Source: Lineus longissimus (Eukaryota > Nemertea > Pilidiophora > Heteronemertea > Lineidae). From it: a stretch of DNA of 64,000 nucleotides. The DNA lies in NCBI RefSeq assembly GCF_910592395.1, contig NC_088309.1, forward strand, positions 22,072,599 through 22,136,598. The letters run 5' to 3'. A program made the translations under genes and the position numbers. The number at the start of each line of letters is the position of its first letter. The first letter of the stretch is position 1. Positions 31,740 to 46,727 of the stretch are shown here, one piece after another. The notes under the pieces were generated by a model that saw only the letters and a list, made by a program, of their open reading frames with translations, did no database searches and was not told the origin of the DNA.

Positions 31740-34700
31740 GTCAATAAGACTGCATGTTTATTTTATTACGGATACGACAACGGTAAGAGACGCGAAGAAT
31801 CGAAACGAACTAACAGAATAAGCCCTTCTTCTCTCCTGTGATGGCAAGTATCAACATTGATCTCCGCCCTGTGATGAGATCGAGAGCAAGATACAAAAAT
31901 ACATCGCTGCGCAAACTGATTAGGGCGAGACCTTAATGCACACTGCTCGATTAGATCAGCGCGACTGACAGCAGCATTTTTGAAACCCTGGTAAAAAATA
32001 TGCGAAAAGATTCGATATAAAGAATCGGTTTGGAAACCAGAACTATCATGTCACGCAAGTGGCCATCGTCTTTTCGTTCTTTGAAAAACGTTAGGAAAAG
32101 AACGAATCTGCTTAAACTGATTGGGACGAGATCTTACTTCGAACGAGCGCATCGGTAAAAATTGTTGCAACTCGACCAATCGATTAAGAATGCTGACCTG
32201 ATACATGTTGGGTTTTCTTTCGTTCTAAAAGCTAAACAATATGAAATATAGCTTTGCTTTGCCCTATCTTAATAGGATTCTTTCATTAAAAACGCTCGGC
32301 TAAGTGACTAGTTCACCCTATTTCCTACAGCAGAATTATCCGGACGTTTTCCCTTCTTCAAGCAGATCGAAGGATATTCTCCCTTCTCGTACCGACTTCC
32401 ATTACATCGCGAGGGCCTGGTTTTCAAGTAAAAAATCCCTTATGAAGTAAAGAACGTTAGCGGGATTCTGATTGGTCAACACGCAGGTCAAGACGGGGGC
32501 AAATCGATTACTTTGTATCGATGATCGTCAATCTTATGCAGCAATAGAAAAGTTGCAAATGGCGTTTGGGTTGTCGTCTGCTTCTCCAATATATGGAAAT
32601 TGCCTCATGACCGATACGATCAGTGGCAACAGGATGAATAAATCGCCACATAATCCTGACGTAGACCACAATCAAATTGGGATCAAATACCAATCCGTTC
32701 AATACGAGAGCTATCAATCTGATAACATGACTACGGTCATTGTATATCTTGTTCATGACTGATGACTGCACGTACGCATGCATGGCCTGATTCAATGTTT
32801 GCCTCTTTGCTTTTGTTTCGGAGGTTTGGCTTTGACGAATTCTGCAAATGAATTTTAAATTGCCTCTATTGGTAACCCCGAGACAGACCAGAAGCATTCC
32901 GTTGTTTCGAGCAGATTATATAGACCGCTGTTCCACGAATCGTTGAAGTTGCTGTACGATGTGATGACCATAATCGGAATACTTCTTGGCAAACGGTATC
33001 GAAATCGGCTACCTGAATATAAGATCAGAGGAAGGAGCCAGAGGACATTATATTTTGTAGTCTTATGTCTGTCTGGTCTTTGGACCTCCAGCCACAGGTT
33101 CTCAAGAAAGAAGTAGACTTATACTGATTTGGAAATGAAATCCAAGCAGTTCTGTAGAACCCGACCAGATTCAGCGTGGGGTGTCATATCTCCCTGGCAA
33201 TCGTGTTTGTTGGACAAGATGTTGTCATAATGCCATATGTTTGCTGTCAATTACAACTGTTGCAAAACAAATATTGACCAAAAGATGCTGATAGTTATCT
33301 TTCGATTCTTATTTCGATTTCGAGCAGAAGTCGACATTTCCAAATTGTCTGTACAGTGGTTCTTCCACTTACAATCCAAAAACACGAGTCGAAACACAAT
33401 AGATACATCGATTTAGCCAGAGTAGTGCACATGGCCGTTTGACAGTGATTGCTGACGCAACGGAGAGATGCCTCACTTGAAGACAATCGAATAGCAACTA
33501 AAGTTTTGCATCCATCGCCGTGAGACAGCAAGTATAATTTAAAGGTTTAGGTTGAAGACGACGAAACATGTCATCGGCAATTAGCGCACCCATCCATTGC
33601 TTCGTAGTGGTTCCAGCTTACTACATGTACGCGCTCTCATCTTTCAAAGGGATAGTCAATGCTGTAGTGTAGCTTGCAAAATGAGAGACCAATGTATACT
33701 GGTAGCCCGAAGCCAAATATTCTTTTTCCACGAACGAAATACTAGTTCCCCACCGGCAACCGCCGACCATCACCTTTACATGCCTTAAGCTTCCTACGAA
33801 GCTAACACACGGTTCTCGCTCGACATGAAATAAAATCACGTAGTTATCATTGCAGCCCAAAAAACATCTTTTTAACGCGATATAATTATTAATTGTAACA
33901 CGATCAACAAAACTAATTTCCGTTAATGTTTTTGATTTTTGGAACGTCAGCTAAATTACAAGCGCTACTAGTCTCAGCCGTGACTTTGCAAATGTACCTC
34001 ATGTTGACGCGTTTCTCTCGATACATCTTTGAAACAACTTACCAAGCTAGATTAGAGGCATAGAGAAATCACGATTATAAATCATGGTGTATGGACCAAA
34101 CTTCTGGTTCGCCGAGCAATGGCCGGATTTTACCAAGGAAGCTGATACACCGACCTCAGCTTGAAACCAACCCACAGTTGGTATTTAAGCTATGTATGTT
34201 TTATTGTTAATTTTCAAGCCTCTGCATGACTTAGGAAAACGCAACTTGCGCTCTGCGGGAGCGAGTGGAGGGGGGGGGGGGGGCTACTGATACACTGCTA
34301 TTTGCGACGAACACACTGCGATGGAGGCAAACACTGACATCTTAAAACTCAGCTTCAATTCGTCCGGGAACCAAATTATTTCACGTCGCATTTGCATGTG
34401 TGAGAAACGTGACATTGTTCAGCGCTTTTCACCATCAATATTTGTCGATTCAATGATAATAGGCATTTCTGGCTGGAAACAACACATGGATAGTGATGCG
34501 ATTAAACGATGAGCATCGTTCTTCATAAGATTACGCGCCCAGTAATATATATATCTGCTTGTAATTGCAGTCGACATGCCACTTTACTTTACACAATTAT
34601 TATTACAGGATTGTATTAATAGATATTATCAACAGATTCGTATACATATTTCCCAAAGTAATCCAATTTTGTAGGTTATTGGTGGCTTTAGGTCCGCTTT

Positions 34701-37700
34701 TGCCAACATCGAACACACCATAGCCAGACAGGGAGGAAACTCTTGCCACGCATCCAAATGAAAGGGTTAATTTTTACCTCGAAATTATGAACCATAACCA
34801 CTGCTTGCATTATACAGCTCAAACGTTAACATTGTATTTGTAATCATAAACGAGAAGCTTTAGATATATATGTTTCCAAATGATATTTTTACCGGAAGTT
34901 ATACATGGGCAACTTTTGAGTATAAACCGTAACTTGAATTTGCGTTGCTGATAATCGCAAACCCAAACTGTCGGCTAGGCGCCTCGGTTTTAACCTACAT
35001 TTTGAGCACCGCCTTCTCGTTAAGTGAGAAAAAGAATTAGCTCCAGTTCGGTATCAACTCCCAAAGTTGCAGCATACCTGCCCAAGAATCAAAATCAATT
35101 GTTAAATTATTCATTTCCAAACGCGATGAGATATACCAAATGACCATCACACTGCGCGCATGGCCTCGAAAGAGAAAACGTCGCTTTGCTCAATATGATT
35201 GGCCCCAAAGGTATAACCATACTCACATAACTCGGACCAAGCTCAGCAAATGTCGGTGATCAGTGTTTTCCGATGCATTCATGATATTGCACTCTAAAGA
35301 ACAGTTAGTCTTAGCATTGATGCTTATGTGGTCCTGGTTCCACCATAATCTTTATACAAAAAAGATTCCGTTCACTTTGCTTGGCTTATTCGACTTTTAC
35401 TATCTAGATACATTTGATGACTGCTTTTACTACGTTAGGGCGTGTCGAAGTAAAACCTCGAAGTAGAACATACAAAATACGCATACACGTCAGAAAAAGG
35501 ATCATACAAAACAGACTTAGCAATCACTTAATAAATAACCGAAAAAAAAACGCAGAACATTGAAAAAAAAGTTTCAGCAATGAATCTGGGGAAAAAATTC
35601 ACTAACCAGTGAACGAAACAAAAAGATATATAAATATGACATTAACTATTAAGACAACTGGACTCACCCGCTCACCGCTACCTCCACTACGGTACACTAT
35701 ACGCGTTCGATGTCTTTGTCTCTTTTATACGGCCAAATTACGTGTCAACTCCGCGCAATGTTGGCGTAATATCCGATGCTCAATTTGCAACTATTGTCTT
35801 CGTCCGGTTCAGCTAACTAACTCTTATAAAGTATCGACAATTATTCCCTGTAACCTTTATCGTCACCAGTAATAATAGGAATCATACGCTATTGGATTAT
35901 CGGATTTAACTTCTGGTATCCGTGGCAATAGATTTCAATCTTGGTTGAATTTGACTTGAGCGCGTGATTGCCGTCACTTCATTGAGATGATATCAGGAAC
36001 GAGATTGATACCGCACTGAGAGTGATTCGGCGGTGTTATGAAGGGCATGGGCAGGCGGGTTCCTGCGGTCTTTTTAACCCGGCCCTTGCCGCATTTTAGA
36101 ATTTCCGACGACAACAACAACGTATAGCACTGGGTTCTGATTGGTGAGGTGCAAATGAGGTTGAGCGGAAGTAGATGGCCGCCAGGATTGATGGGGAATC
36201 ACCCAAAACAAAGTGGTCGGGATAACATTTTGTAGGGGTTGATCATATTATACTAATTAATGTCTCGTCGCCATTGCTGTTGATGTCCATAAATCAAATG
36301 CAGCGGGTCCGGGGTAATCAAAGTGTACGTTCATTTTACACGTACCACATAATTATTCTGGGGGAAAAATGAAGGAACAAGTAACTTATTTTCTAGACGC
36401 TCTCAGATCAGGCGTGTGACGAAGTGCGTACATGTAGTAGTTTTTCATCTTAGTCGCAGGCTTGATCGCTCCGAAAGGAGGTTTTCACCTTATTTTAACT
36501 CTTATAGACCGATTTTTCTTGCCAGTTAAAAAACGAATTAAAGCAATGCACGCTGAGGGGAGTGAAAGGCTGGGTGGAAATGAAAAAAGCATTACATTTC
36601 CACGTATAAGACTCAGAATGAGGAATTGGCAAGAGCAATAAGGCTCGATGCCGCGGCTAGTGATGATTCGCATCTCTTTTGGCTTTAGCGTAACTTCACA
36701 TCTCGTCTTACCAATAACTTGGTTCTATTTTAGGGTTCTTGGCTGCGAATGATCTGTCATCGCCATCCCATGGTTCTATTTGGTAGCTTGGTCGCTAGAT
36801 TCGATTTGATAATTGAACTTGATCCTTCATACCAGTCACAGGATTGGAATTGACTGGTTGGGGCAGCATTTTTTCTTCTCACCTTATTTAGCCATTGGAG
36901 AAATGAACTTCGAAACAGCTAACCGTGTTCTTTCTCCCTTAATTGAAATTCCTTTTAGATTTGCGGATGAAAATGATACAGAATTGCGTATGATAAACGT
37001 GCCTATGAACTCAGCAATCAAGGGATTACACTGGCAGCCTCACGCGAAATGACAATTAAGGTGATCTTGTCTTTGATCGAGTTGAACATATTCAACATTC
37101 AAGATGTGAATCGTGGAAAATGAAAGATTCACAACCAATAAAGCCACGCAGCGACGACAGGACACATCCCGATCAGATCCAGAGATGAAGGAGGTCCTAT
37201 CCATTCTCAGTCCGCTTTATTAGCAACATTAGTTGAACTACTAACTATGGTAATTTTGGATTGATCTCCGACGTCTGGGGGATGTGGGGGAGGTGATCGA
37301 TGGTAACGTTTAGATAGTTCATTTGGCAGGAAACTCGGCTCTATCCCATCTTTTGCGCGGCCCGCACGATCTATTGCCGGCCCGGTATCGCAAGCTGATC
37401 CTTCTTCAAATAGGTCTAAAGCCAGTTTGCAATGGCAGTAAGGAGGTGCACGTGTCAGGGGATAACGTGGTATACAGTGTCAACAAGTCAAGAATAATGG
37501 TGAATTTAACCATTAAACATTTTCAGTGAGACCATCTAAAGTCGGAAATGTAAATGAACCGATATTAGAAAGTGATCAGAAAATTGTCTATTTAGTTTTT
37601 ATTCGTGCTATTACCATTTAGATTGTTCGAGCCAGCATTTTGCTAACCCGTGCTTTATCGCGTGGTTAAGACTTGCGCCGTCAACCTTTCAATCACAGCT

Positions 37701-40700
37701 CAAATTAATGCTAATATTGGGTAGGCTATTGCGGTATACCCCGCCAAATATGCTATCATTAGTTTCAATTTACCCTAATGGAAAACGGCAAGCAAGCTAT
37801 GTTTTCATGTATCCTGGTTCCAGATTAGGACATGAAAACGTGGCAACTATCCCTGTTTGATCTGTGCGTAAACATTTCCCAAGAGACACTCCTAATTGGC
37901 TGATGACAATTAGCTCCTGACGTTGGGGTTGAGTCATGAAATACGCACACAGCACTCCGTGAGCGTAATTGGCGAAAAACGTAATTTAATTGCTGAATTG
38001 ACATGGGATCAATATGTACTACACTTTGTTGAAAAATCCATAGCACCAAAAACAACCAGACATTGGTCCCCTGCAGACTTGTGACATCAGTACACACTCT
38101 AAGCTACTTCCACTGATCTATCTGTTCTGTACATTCTTCTTCTCGATATAAGCGACCTAAGGTAAATCAGCGGGGGTAAATCAGCCATTTTATTGGCTCA
38201 GTGATTTCTCTGACTGTTTTTTATCCTGAAACCATACGATTTCTAAGCTTGGGTCCCCTAATCCAAGATGGCCGCCAAAATACAAAAATGGCGACCAGAT
38301 TACCTCGTACATGTATTAACTTTCGGTACAACGTTCTTTCGCCCTCACAAAACTCAGTGGCACAGTGGGTGTCGCTTTAACTGAAATTCAGTCCAATTCA
38401 CCCCATAGTCCTTACGGGGGATATTTCGATCAGGAATATTCCGCTGTACTGAAATTCTGGCCTTTAAGCTCAGAGTCATTACGGTATCAATGTCGTCATC
38501 AGTTCCTGATATCCTACGAGTTTGCCCAGTTCTGTTTAGGTATTCATCGACCAAGGCGTTTTGATCTCTTGGATTACCGATACTTACCTCGGACAAAATG
38601 ATACAAATTTGTTGTAGGTCAAGAGTGCTGAGTAGCCTAACAAAAGTGGAAAAGTCAAAACTTCTTGAAAAGCGATTGGCGAATGGCAATTCATCGACCA
38701 TTGGTAGTTGCAAATATAACTGCCAGACTATCACCAACAAGTGAAAACTGTCAGTAATTGCTCCTGCAGTCGACGCAAAAGTCCCATTTACCTAAAAAAG
38801 ACAAAGCAGTGTAACAATATCCAGTTTCGTTGCTATCAGGAGAAGGACCACCAATTCGCCATTCGCCAAGGTTGCCTCTTCACCCGATAGAAGCAAACGA
38901 ATGCCCCGAAATCGATGGTTGGCCATGGCATTAATCCTCTGGTGATTGGCGCGATGATTGTTCTACGGTGGTTAATAGAACTAGATGGGGAAATCATGGG
39001 TATCACGCCAGAGATCAAGGTACGACAAGTCGTCTTGAATAATTTCTTCGCTCCCACGCCTCCACGCACATGTAGCCGAGCAGGAAAGCGAGTTTGCCGA
39101 GTTGAGTTGCAGAGTTTCTTAAAGTGAGACCATACTGACAGGAGCCAGTTACATTGTAGATGTAGGTCAGTTTAAGTTACACGAAATTGCCAAAAGGGGT
39201 CTCTCGTATCCCGCAGTAAATTAATATGTGGAATATATCTATCGCCAAACCAAACGCAAACCGATCCCTTACTGGTCAATAGTGTAGTCACCCGAGGACC
39301 ACCAATTCGACCCTTGCCCAAGTTCCCGCCTATATTAAGCCCAAGGGAAATGGCCGATCCAGCTGCAGCTGGTGATGATGAGGTAGATACCCTTTTCTAC
39401 CATAAGGTATCAAATCTTGCTTTGCGTTATATCCTTCAGATGGCGTTGCGATGGAAACAATCATTCAATCGCCGAGGCGAACACGCGCGGGACACTGTCA
39501 GTCACCGTTTCCAAAAATTAAAGAGACTGTTTCGACCTCCGACTCATCCCCATAATGGGAGTCTTACATTCCTCATAATGGGATACTTACCAGATTACGT
39601 AATGTCGATATATGAGATGATTCAGTGGTAAATTCATTCCTCATGCAGCGTTCAGGCCTTCAATGCCGGACGAAAGGTATGAAAATCAAAATGAAAGTAA
39701 TATCATGGAAGATAATTAGTTCTGACAGGTCAATTTTTGCTTCATGAGTTGTGGGTTGTGTAAATTCACGGAGTGAAAGGAAATGACCTAGAAACCCAGA
39801 TATAGTGTAAAGCCTGCTGCATTAGGAAGGTAACTGGAGTTAATGGGGCAGGCATGTACATATGGTCTGATGTGCTTTGCCTCCAACACCACCAGAGCCA
39901 TGGGGTAGAGGAACGATTTACCTGGGTGGATGTTGAGGGAGGGAAAGACAAAGGAGATGAACATTCGATTATTTTCTAAAATGGATATTTATTAAAAGCT
40001 AACGGTAAGTTGCGTTAAGTTCGTCGTATTTCATGAGACTGTGTCAAAGGTCAATTACATGTTACAATAAGCCATCTGACTCGTCTGATTAATGAAGTGA
40101 TACTACCAATACAAGATGTACAATGTGACTGCTCTACCAATACCAAGGTTGTTCTGGCCGGCAGACAGCTCCTGGCAGTGCTCGTCCGGGGTGCTGGTAT
40201 TGATTTGTCACTTAAGAGAAGTTCTTGGGAAATGTCTGATAGAGACTACGCCTAATAGAGAGCCAGCTACATGAAAGTATCATTAAAGTTGCAGAGTTAT
40301 ATTGATAATTTTCCAAAATACATTGTACATGCGGAAGTCACGTCATTACTCACAAATACGTGTTTTGCCACGGTAAATATACGTGCCCTACATGTACGTG
40401 TGTATTTCTATCACCAAAGTTCAAAATCGTGTCAAGACAATGATATATCAAATACAGTGAATATTACAGCATGTACAGTGCTTGAATAGAATTTAGGTCA
40501 AGTAGCACGCTTAGATACTCTCAGAGGCCTATTGTTACCACTGTAACTGTAATTTGTTACTCCTTCAGTGATGTGACTGATGATGTAAGATATAGGGACA
40601 GCTCTGTCATTTTAAGAATCTAATGCTGCTGCAGCACATCCATCAACATACACGTATATAATAGGCCGATAGAATGTTTATATATCAATTATTAGTTCGC

Positions 40701-41092
40701 ACAGAACTTTCCTGTGAAAACGAGAAGCATAAAACGTTAGTCAAAACGTAAGCTTGCGAAGCGTCACTAACAGCCAAAACTAATCGCTATCCATTTACCG
40801 TTTTCTATTCTGATCCTCCAATCTGCTAATGCACATGGATTGCGTTCCGACACATAAACGTGAGAGGTTTTTTGTGATCCAGGTGAGCATGGCTACATTA
40901 CACCCATGATGCAGTATCCATGCTCCTACCGGCTAAATGGTCTCTTTGTTTTCAGCTTAGAGTATTAGGCTGGTTACTCTTAGGAGTACTCTAAGGAGTA
41001 ATCGACGTCTGATTCTCGGGCCCGCAGCGTGTCTGGCTTTTAACATGAGTTTTAAAACATTTGCCATCAATGAACATTTCGGGATACTAGAG
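31740..41092. other. gene-poor stretch of 9 kb
   Basis: I saw no credible exon. Open frames are short, without family features. Present are a poly-G run (about 34271-34285), a diverged direct repeat (aaactgattaggg../aaactgattggg.. near 31910 and 32113), and short related words near 38677, 38846 and 39297 (ggaccaccaattcg). TACATGTA occurs several times (33622, 36429, 38308, 40389). Confidence 0.5.
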
Positions 41093-41213
41093 AGTTTTCG
41101 CAAACCCACCGAAACCCCAACACGAACGCCTGACCCATTGTTCGACATCGTGATCAGGATCTTTAACAATGGGATAGGCGTTCGCGTTGGCGTTTCGGGG
41201 GCTTTGCGAAAAC
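41093..41213. mobile_element. fold-back (MITE-like) inverted repeat
   Basis: The left arm (41093-41142, agttttcgcaaacccaccga...) and right arm (41165-41213, ...ggctttgcgaaaact) are imperfect reverse complements of about 50 bp around a loop of about 22 bp. Each arm contains a gttcgcgttgg/ccaacacgaac core. A second near-palindrome centred on agtact (40974-41000) lies just to the left. No transposase or clear target-site duplication was found. Confidence 0.6.
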
Positions 41214-41828
41214 TTCCTGTCCGCCGGATCTCGGGGGGGGGGGGTTAAAGTATTGGGCCGGGTAACAACGCGATGATATTATATATCACAAACTGTAGCG
41301 GCCTGAAAGGATCTGTCACTGAAGAATAAATCGGGGTACGAACTCAAAATGTGCTGGTTGAAAACCTCATTGCCATCGAACTTGCTGAAGGAGATGATAC
41401 CATCTAAGCATATTTTAATATCCAGATGTCTACACCCAGGTGAGCAACTGTATCTGGTATTTGTTGCTGATTAAGATGATGGAAAACATGATGTGAGATG
41501 ATAGTCTGCAGAAGTTATGAGTGAATAAGCATCCACTCATTGAACCGGGACTACCATACTCAGGGTGAGCAGTCCCGCAAAATAACCGGGTCAAGAACAA
41601 TTTTGTATGAGCGGAGAAATACTTGTGGTCTCTACTGTCATCATTATCGCACCAGGTGCTTATATATTAGCTTGCATTTGAGAAAACAGCCTTCTTCGCA
41701 TCAGTCGCCAAGTGTACTGGTATTCCATCCTCTGTCTCAAATTATCGCTCCGATACTGCTACAATTACAACCAGGTGATGGAAATTTGAACTGCCGTGTT
41801 ATCTGACCCAAGCCAGCGATTTATTTCA

Positions 41829-42187
41829 GACAGAGCAAAAAAGTGCTCCATTATCGAAAGGGTGCAGGCCAATGAGGTTGTATATCATGGGGCTCTGCTG
41901 CCGACATCAACCATCGGAACGATCGCAGCGACGTTGATTGAGGTGGTAACAAGCAGCAGCGGGCCAGAAATAGACTGTATGTACAATAGAAAAGCAGAGG
42001 GGACAGCAAATGGATGATTGTCACAAGTGCGCACATCACCAGCTCTGACTACCCGACTTTCAACTTGGGAGTCGTACGACAGATGGAGGTGATTGTCGGC
42101 GAAGGGAAAGCAGTCGACAAACTGTTGACAATGGGGACGCATGAATCCAGGCCGCCTCAAATCAAAGTCATCGGTATATTCATATAG
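41829..42187 (+). pseudogene. frameshifted protein-coding remnant, family unknown
   Basis: After an acceptor-like ttatttcag, one frame (to TGA at 42015-42017) reads as plausible protein (..ERVQANEVVYHGALLP, then SSSGPEIDCMYNRK). The next frame, overlapping at about 42000, continues equally protein-like: SKWMIVTSAHITSSDYPTF, then VVRQMEVIVGEGKAVDKLL, to TAG at 42185-42187. A single indel near 42000 would make one frame, so this looks like a broken gene or an exon with a sequencing error. The VTSAH segment faintly recalls the histidine region of trypsin-like peptidases, but this is not enough for a call. An alternative frame on the minus strand (42160-41885) exists and reads less like protein. 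Confidence 0.35.
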
Positions 42188-45100
42188 CGTTCAAATTAAA
42201 ACACCAAAAGAAAAATCTTTAGAATCAAGATAACAGTAGAGTAATGCTCTATTTCACAATTTCGATCGTGACGTCAATGATATATCTATTTGATTTGTCT
42301 GAGGTTCCCGATCTAATAATGCTACCATTGTCCACTTAAGCGCTAAATTTAGATTGCGTCAACCCCTAGGCCCTTGTCCCAGATACATGTAGCCTCTTAG
42401 TCCAAATTTTAAAACATTTAGGCTTAAATCGAGGGATAAGAACTGTGCTTGGTGTCGTGGGATTTCAATTAAGGTGTTTTACATGGCTCATAACCAAAAG
42501 GACTGGTTGAACCTATAGTTTAACTACGACTGAAAGGAAGGAATATACTTGTATTTGGTTTGAACACAATTACCACTTTAGTGCCAAGGAATATCGTACA
42601 CGATATCAGTATAACCACCAGCGTGCGAACCCGCGCTCGCGTATCAGCCAATCAGCACTGACGTGATACAGTTTCAGTGGATTGGAAAAGTTGGTAAGAA
42701 AATTACTTGCTCTCAGTTCTATTCTGAGATGACACATATTGTATGTGATTCTTTCCGGCCATTCCTAGTGGGGTTTTTTCAACAGTACGTATCAATCGAG
42801 ACACGATTCAAGTCCGTCACCACAGTACACTTTTCATTGTATTTGTACAGCATTACAAATATTACATCACCACGTATCTATCTATATAGTTTAAAAATAA
42901 CGTCGTTTAGAAAAAGCGGCTGTTCATCAGCTTTGACAAGGTTTGTGAGTTAATCTTACTTCACCACCAGAGAACTTCATACTAATACTAATACATGTAC
43001 GTAAAAAACCAAACAAAGTGAAATGATGTTGAGGTCGAGTTGTGTAACGCTTCTGTGATTACTATGGATGGGCAGATTGGCAGAGGTCATCATTTGGTTC
43101 TCTGAAGAATCGAGCCATAGTAATTGATGCTTATTTGTTGAGTACCGGTATGTTTTGGATAGTGCTACTCGAAATAGAATCACTTCAATATTCCTAACCA
43201 TCAATGGAAGTTGAACTTCGGCGCATGTTAACTCTGGCAACGGATAGACGATCAATACCTCGACTGTTCTGTTTTCTGCTCGAAGCATGCAGCTACTCGT
43301 GCCGAGCGATTGCTTCAAGTGGTTGCTTCTTGCTTAGAAACTTCTTTAATGTAACAAGATGCAGGAGCATGTTGCCTACCACTGATTGGAATAATTTAGA
43401 CCCAGTTGAAGGAAAATGAAACCATTCTCTTTCAATCATCGAGTCTTGCTTTTTACTTCTCTCGTTGCAACCATTTTGATTAAAGGTGGATCTGTAGCTT
43501 TAACTCTAGTTTCACTATACGAACAATTGTCGAAAAGAAAAGCTGGTATTGCCCTTGTAAGAACTTAAAATATTTTTTTTTAGTCTAATCGAAGAGCGTA
43601 GATGCAAAGCGCTCCATGCAATGTTGGTAAAATTGAGCGGTGCGCCGTCTTGACATAGCTGTTGGTCGGGATGCTAGCTTAAACTATACTGCCATTGTCA
43701 TGGCTCTACCCCACTATACCAAGTTTCGCTACGCCATCAAATTACGCCATTCGGAGGTGGCAGCCCCTAAAGATTCGTCAAAAGCGCAAACCCGTCGCTT
43801 CGGGAGCCGCACGCGTTAGGAACTGTAGCATTGTCATGGGAATCTGCTTGCCATTTGACTGGTTAAGGCCACACTTATATCTAACTTGACAATGGGCTTT
43901 CCTCGCTTGATCCGAAATATCAAAGGCGCGACCTGCTGCTGATAACAATAAGCCAATTTTGATTATGCGAGAGGCGATACCGCCATGTCCTGGGCTGAGG
44001 GTTTCAGAAGTGGTAACTATAGCGCGCCTCGACTAGACGTGGTCGGCGGCAGTGCGGTCGTCTAAGCAGTTACAAGCACACATCATGTACAAGTACCTGT
44101 GATATTTTATGAAGAAATTAATTTAGATTGTGACTCATAACGAAAGTGCACACGCTTTCGGATGCCAGCAATGATGCTGTTATAGGTTTTTTTTACAATA
44201 AGTAATCTTCTGGGTTTGGACTCTTCTGGCCAGATTGGGCAACTGATTTTGCGGACCCCCATGTATTCACGAAAATGAGTGTGATTGGGTGTACACATCG
44301 CTTGCAGTACATTGCATTGACGTGCTCAACCAATAATCAGCCCGAAAAGCCGTCTTATTTTTTCATTAAAAATTGAACTTTTGCTCCGATGTAGAGTTGC
44401 CAACGACAGCAAACTTTGGGGATTAAATGTCTAGACTAACTGTATTGACAGAAAATTTAATTAGTTGAAAGCCAAAAAAGTCACCAGTACCAGTGTGAGC
44501 ATGTGGGGCTTATAGCATGTTACTGGGAAAATGCCAATTTTCAAAGCTGGATGGATATATGGCATCCATGAATGGACGCTTCCTGAACGAAATCGTATGG
44601 ACGTTATCCTCTCATTTGATAATACCTAAACCGTGTTATTGGCATATGGCAAACGACAGCGGTGTCCGACCCGAAACATGCTGACCATTTGAAACCCTTT
44701 GGTAATAATTGAGTTTGCACAAGATGGTCACATCTGTTCCGAGGACCTCTTCATCTGTGGATGAGAGGGTTGACAAATTGATTGTTCACTACTTTGGCAT
44801 TAAATCCATCTGTCAAGTATGTCTTCCCAGTGGTTCCGTATGCTGACTTGTCTATTCTGTAACTCGATCAATCCCCGGGTCAATGAACACGTGGAAAACA
44901 TCTCTCGGTGTACACATGCGATGATGAACCAAAGTCATTTCTCATGTTACCGACTCCGTCGATCATCACCTTTGTGCACCGGATTTAGTTCAATCAATCT
45001 TTTGAGTCGATGCTTTCTCTTGCGGGCATGGTCCTGTATTGGCAATACTTGCCTTCTGCATATCAGAAGAATTATGCGGGTAGTAAGACTCTTCTTGTGT

Positions 45101-46599
45101 ATCTTTTAGTTATGACTGTGTACGCCGTGCTGCATATACGTGATTGACTTCTGCAAGATTGGACTCAGATTCGACCAAAACAAAATATCTCACAAATTAA
45201 TGGACTTGGACTTGGAGATTTGCCAGCGATTCCGAAACACTGCTGTCAACGTGAGTCCACGTGTCAGGACAAATAGAGTAAAAAACACAAAAGCACATCT
45301 CAGTGGTTGGTCTTTGTTGGCTCATGGGACAAAAGTTAGTTCGGACTCGCGCATGTGCTGCGCGTACGCACCTGTTACAACAGTGCACTCAGATCCCATA
45401 GGCTAGCTCTGAATAGATGATGCTCAGTGCTCTGGGTTTTTTTTCCAGAAACATTTCCATAGCCGCCAATAAATGTTGTGAATGTGGTTGTTGTAGTGGC
45501 CTTTAGCATCACTACTTCTCCGCCTGGTTGCTGTATTACCACTCTCCAACATCATAGCGCTACTGTGAGAGTATAGCATTATCGATTTCTCCCTAGCATT
45601 GCTTTCATTATGCAGACAGTCAGCTACATGGTATAGACATAGGTGGAATACATGAATACTAATTTCTGGCCCAGAGTCAAAATTTACACCTAAACGATGG
45701 AGTGACCAGTGTGGACGTTGGAGTGACTGGTGCCGTGGAGTCCGCAGGTTGGTCGCCTATTCCATAACCAAGGGCACCAAGGGACGCACCAGCTAAAGGC
45801 CCATCTCGTCCCTGTATATCCTATCAGTGGCTCGTCTCGCCTCGTTTTCCAAAGGGTAAAGGACTGACGTGTTGCTTCTCAGCTTCTGAACATTAAAATC
45901 TGGAAAGTCACCATGGCTCTTTATTATAATTGCATTTTCGTGAGGAAAAAGACATTTGGAATCGTAAGCTTTTCGGGAATATAGCGCGCTTCTACACTAA
46001 CAAAATGTGGTAAGTCTTATCATCCGTCATATTCAGTCGTCAAGCGTTAATCTATTCTACGCCCTTCATTTCACTGGTCATTCGCTTGACGAGCTTCTTC
46101 CTGGTCTCCTTCTGGAGGTCTCGTTCTCACGTCCCGGCTCATGTTTCTCAAAGGAGTGAGAGCAGTTGAAAAAAGCGGGTCCATCAGAATACTTGTATTG
46201 ATGCCTCATCAAAGATTTGTTGCTTCATGCATATACAACGCATGTATCGAACACAGCTACAGTGACAGTTTAATATAGCCTACCTACGTGTCGGTCATCT
46301 AATAATAACTAAATATTGCCTCTGATTACTAGTAACAGTTGTCCGAACAAAAACTATTCATATACATAATTCAATATTCATATGCAGCAATTGGATGTCA
46401 GTCATATTATATTAATCTTGACATCATTATATAAGTAATGCAAATACTGAACGGTTTACCATCGAGTTGGTTATGCCTGTAAGCAAAATATGGCCTGTTT
46501 AACTACCTCTGAATACCGTTAATGACAAGGCTGTCAAATACATCCTGCAGTTGATCCGTGGAGCAGGAAATTACAGATTCATGGCTGTATATCGTCTTT

Positions 46600-46632
46600 G
46601 CAAATCTAGAGCAAATCTAGAGCAAATCTAGG
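46600..46632. repeat. 12-bp microsatellite, three units
   Basis: gcaaatctagag is repeated three times in tandem. Confidence 0.85.
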
Positions 46633-46727
46633 TTATCTTTTATTAAATCAATTCGGTTATTCTGGATACATGTATGTACATCTTGACTAGAAGATAGTAG
46701 CAGCACTGTTGTAGTTGTATTATATTC

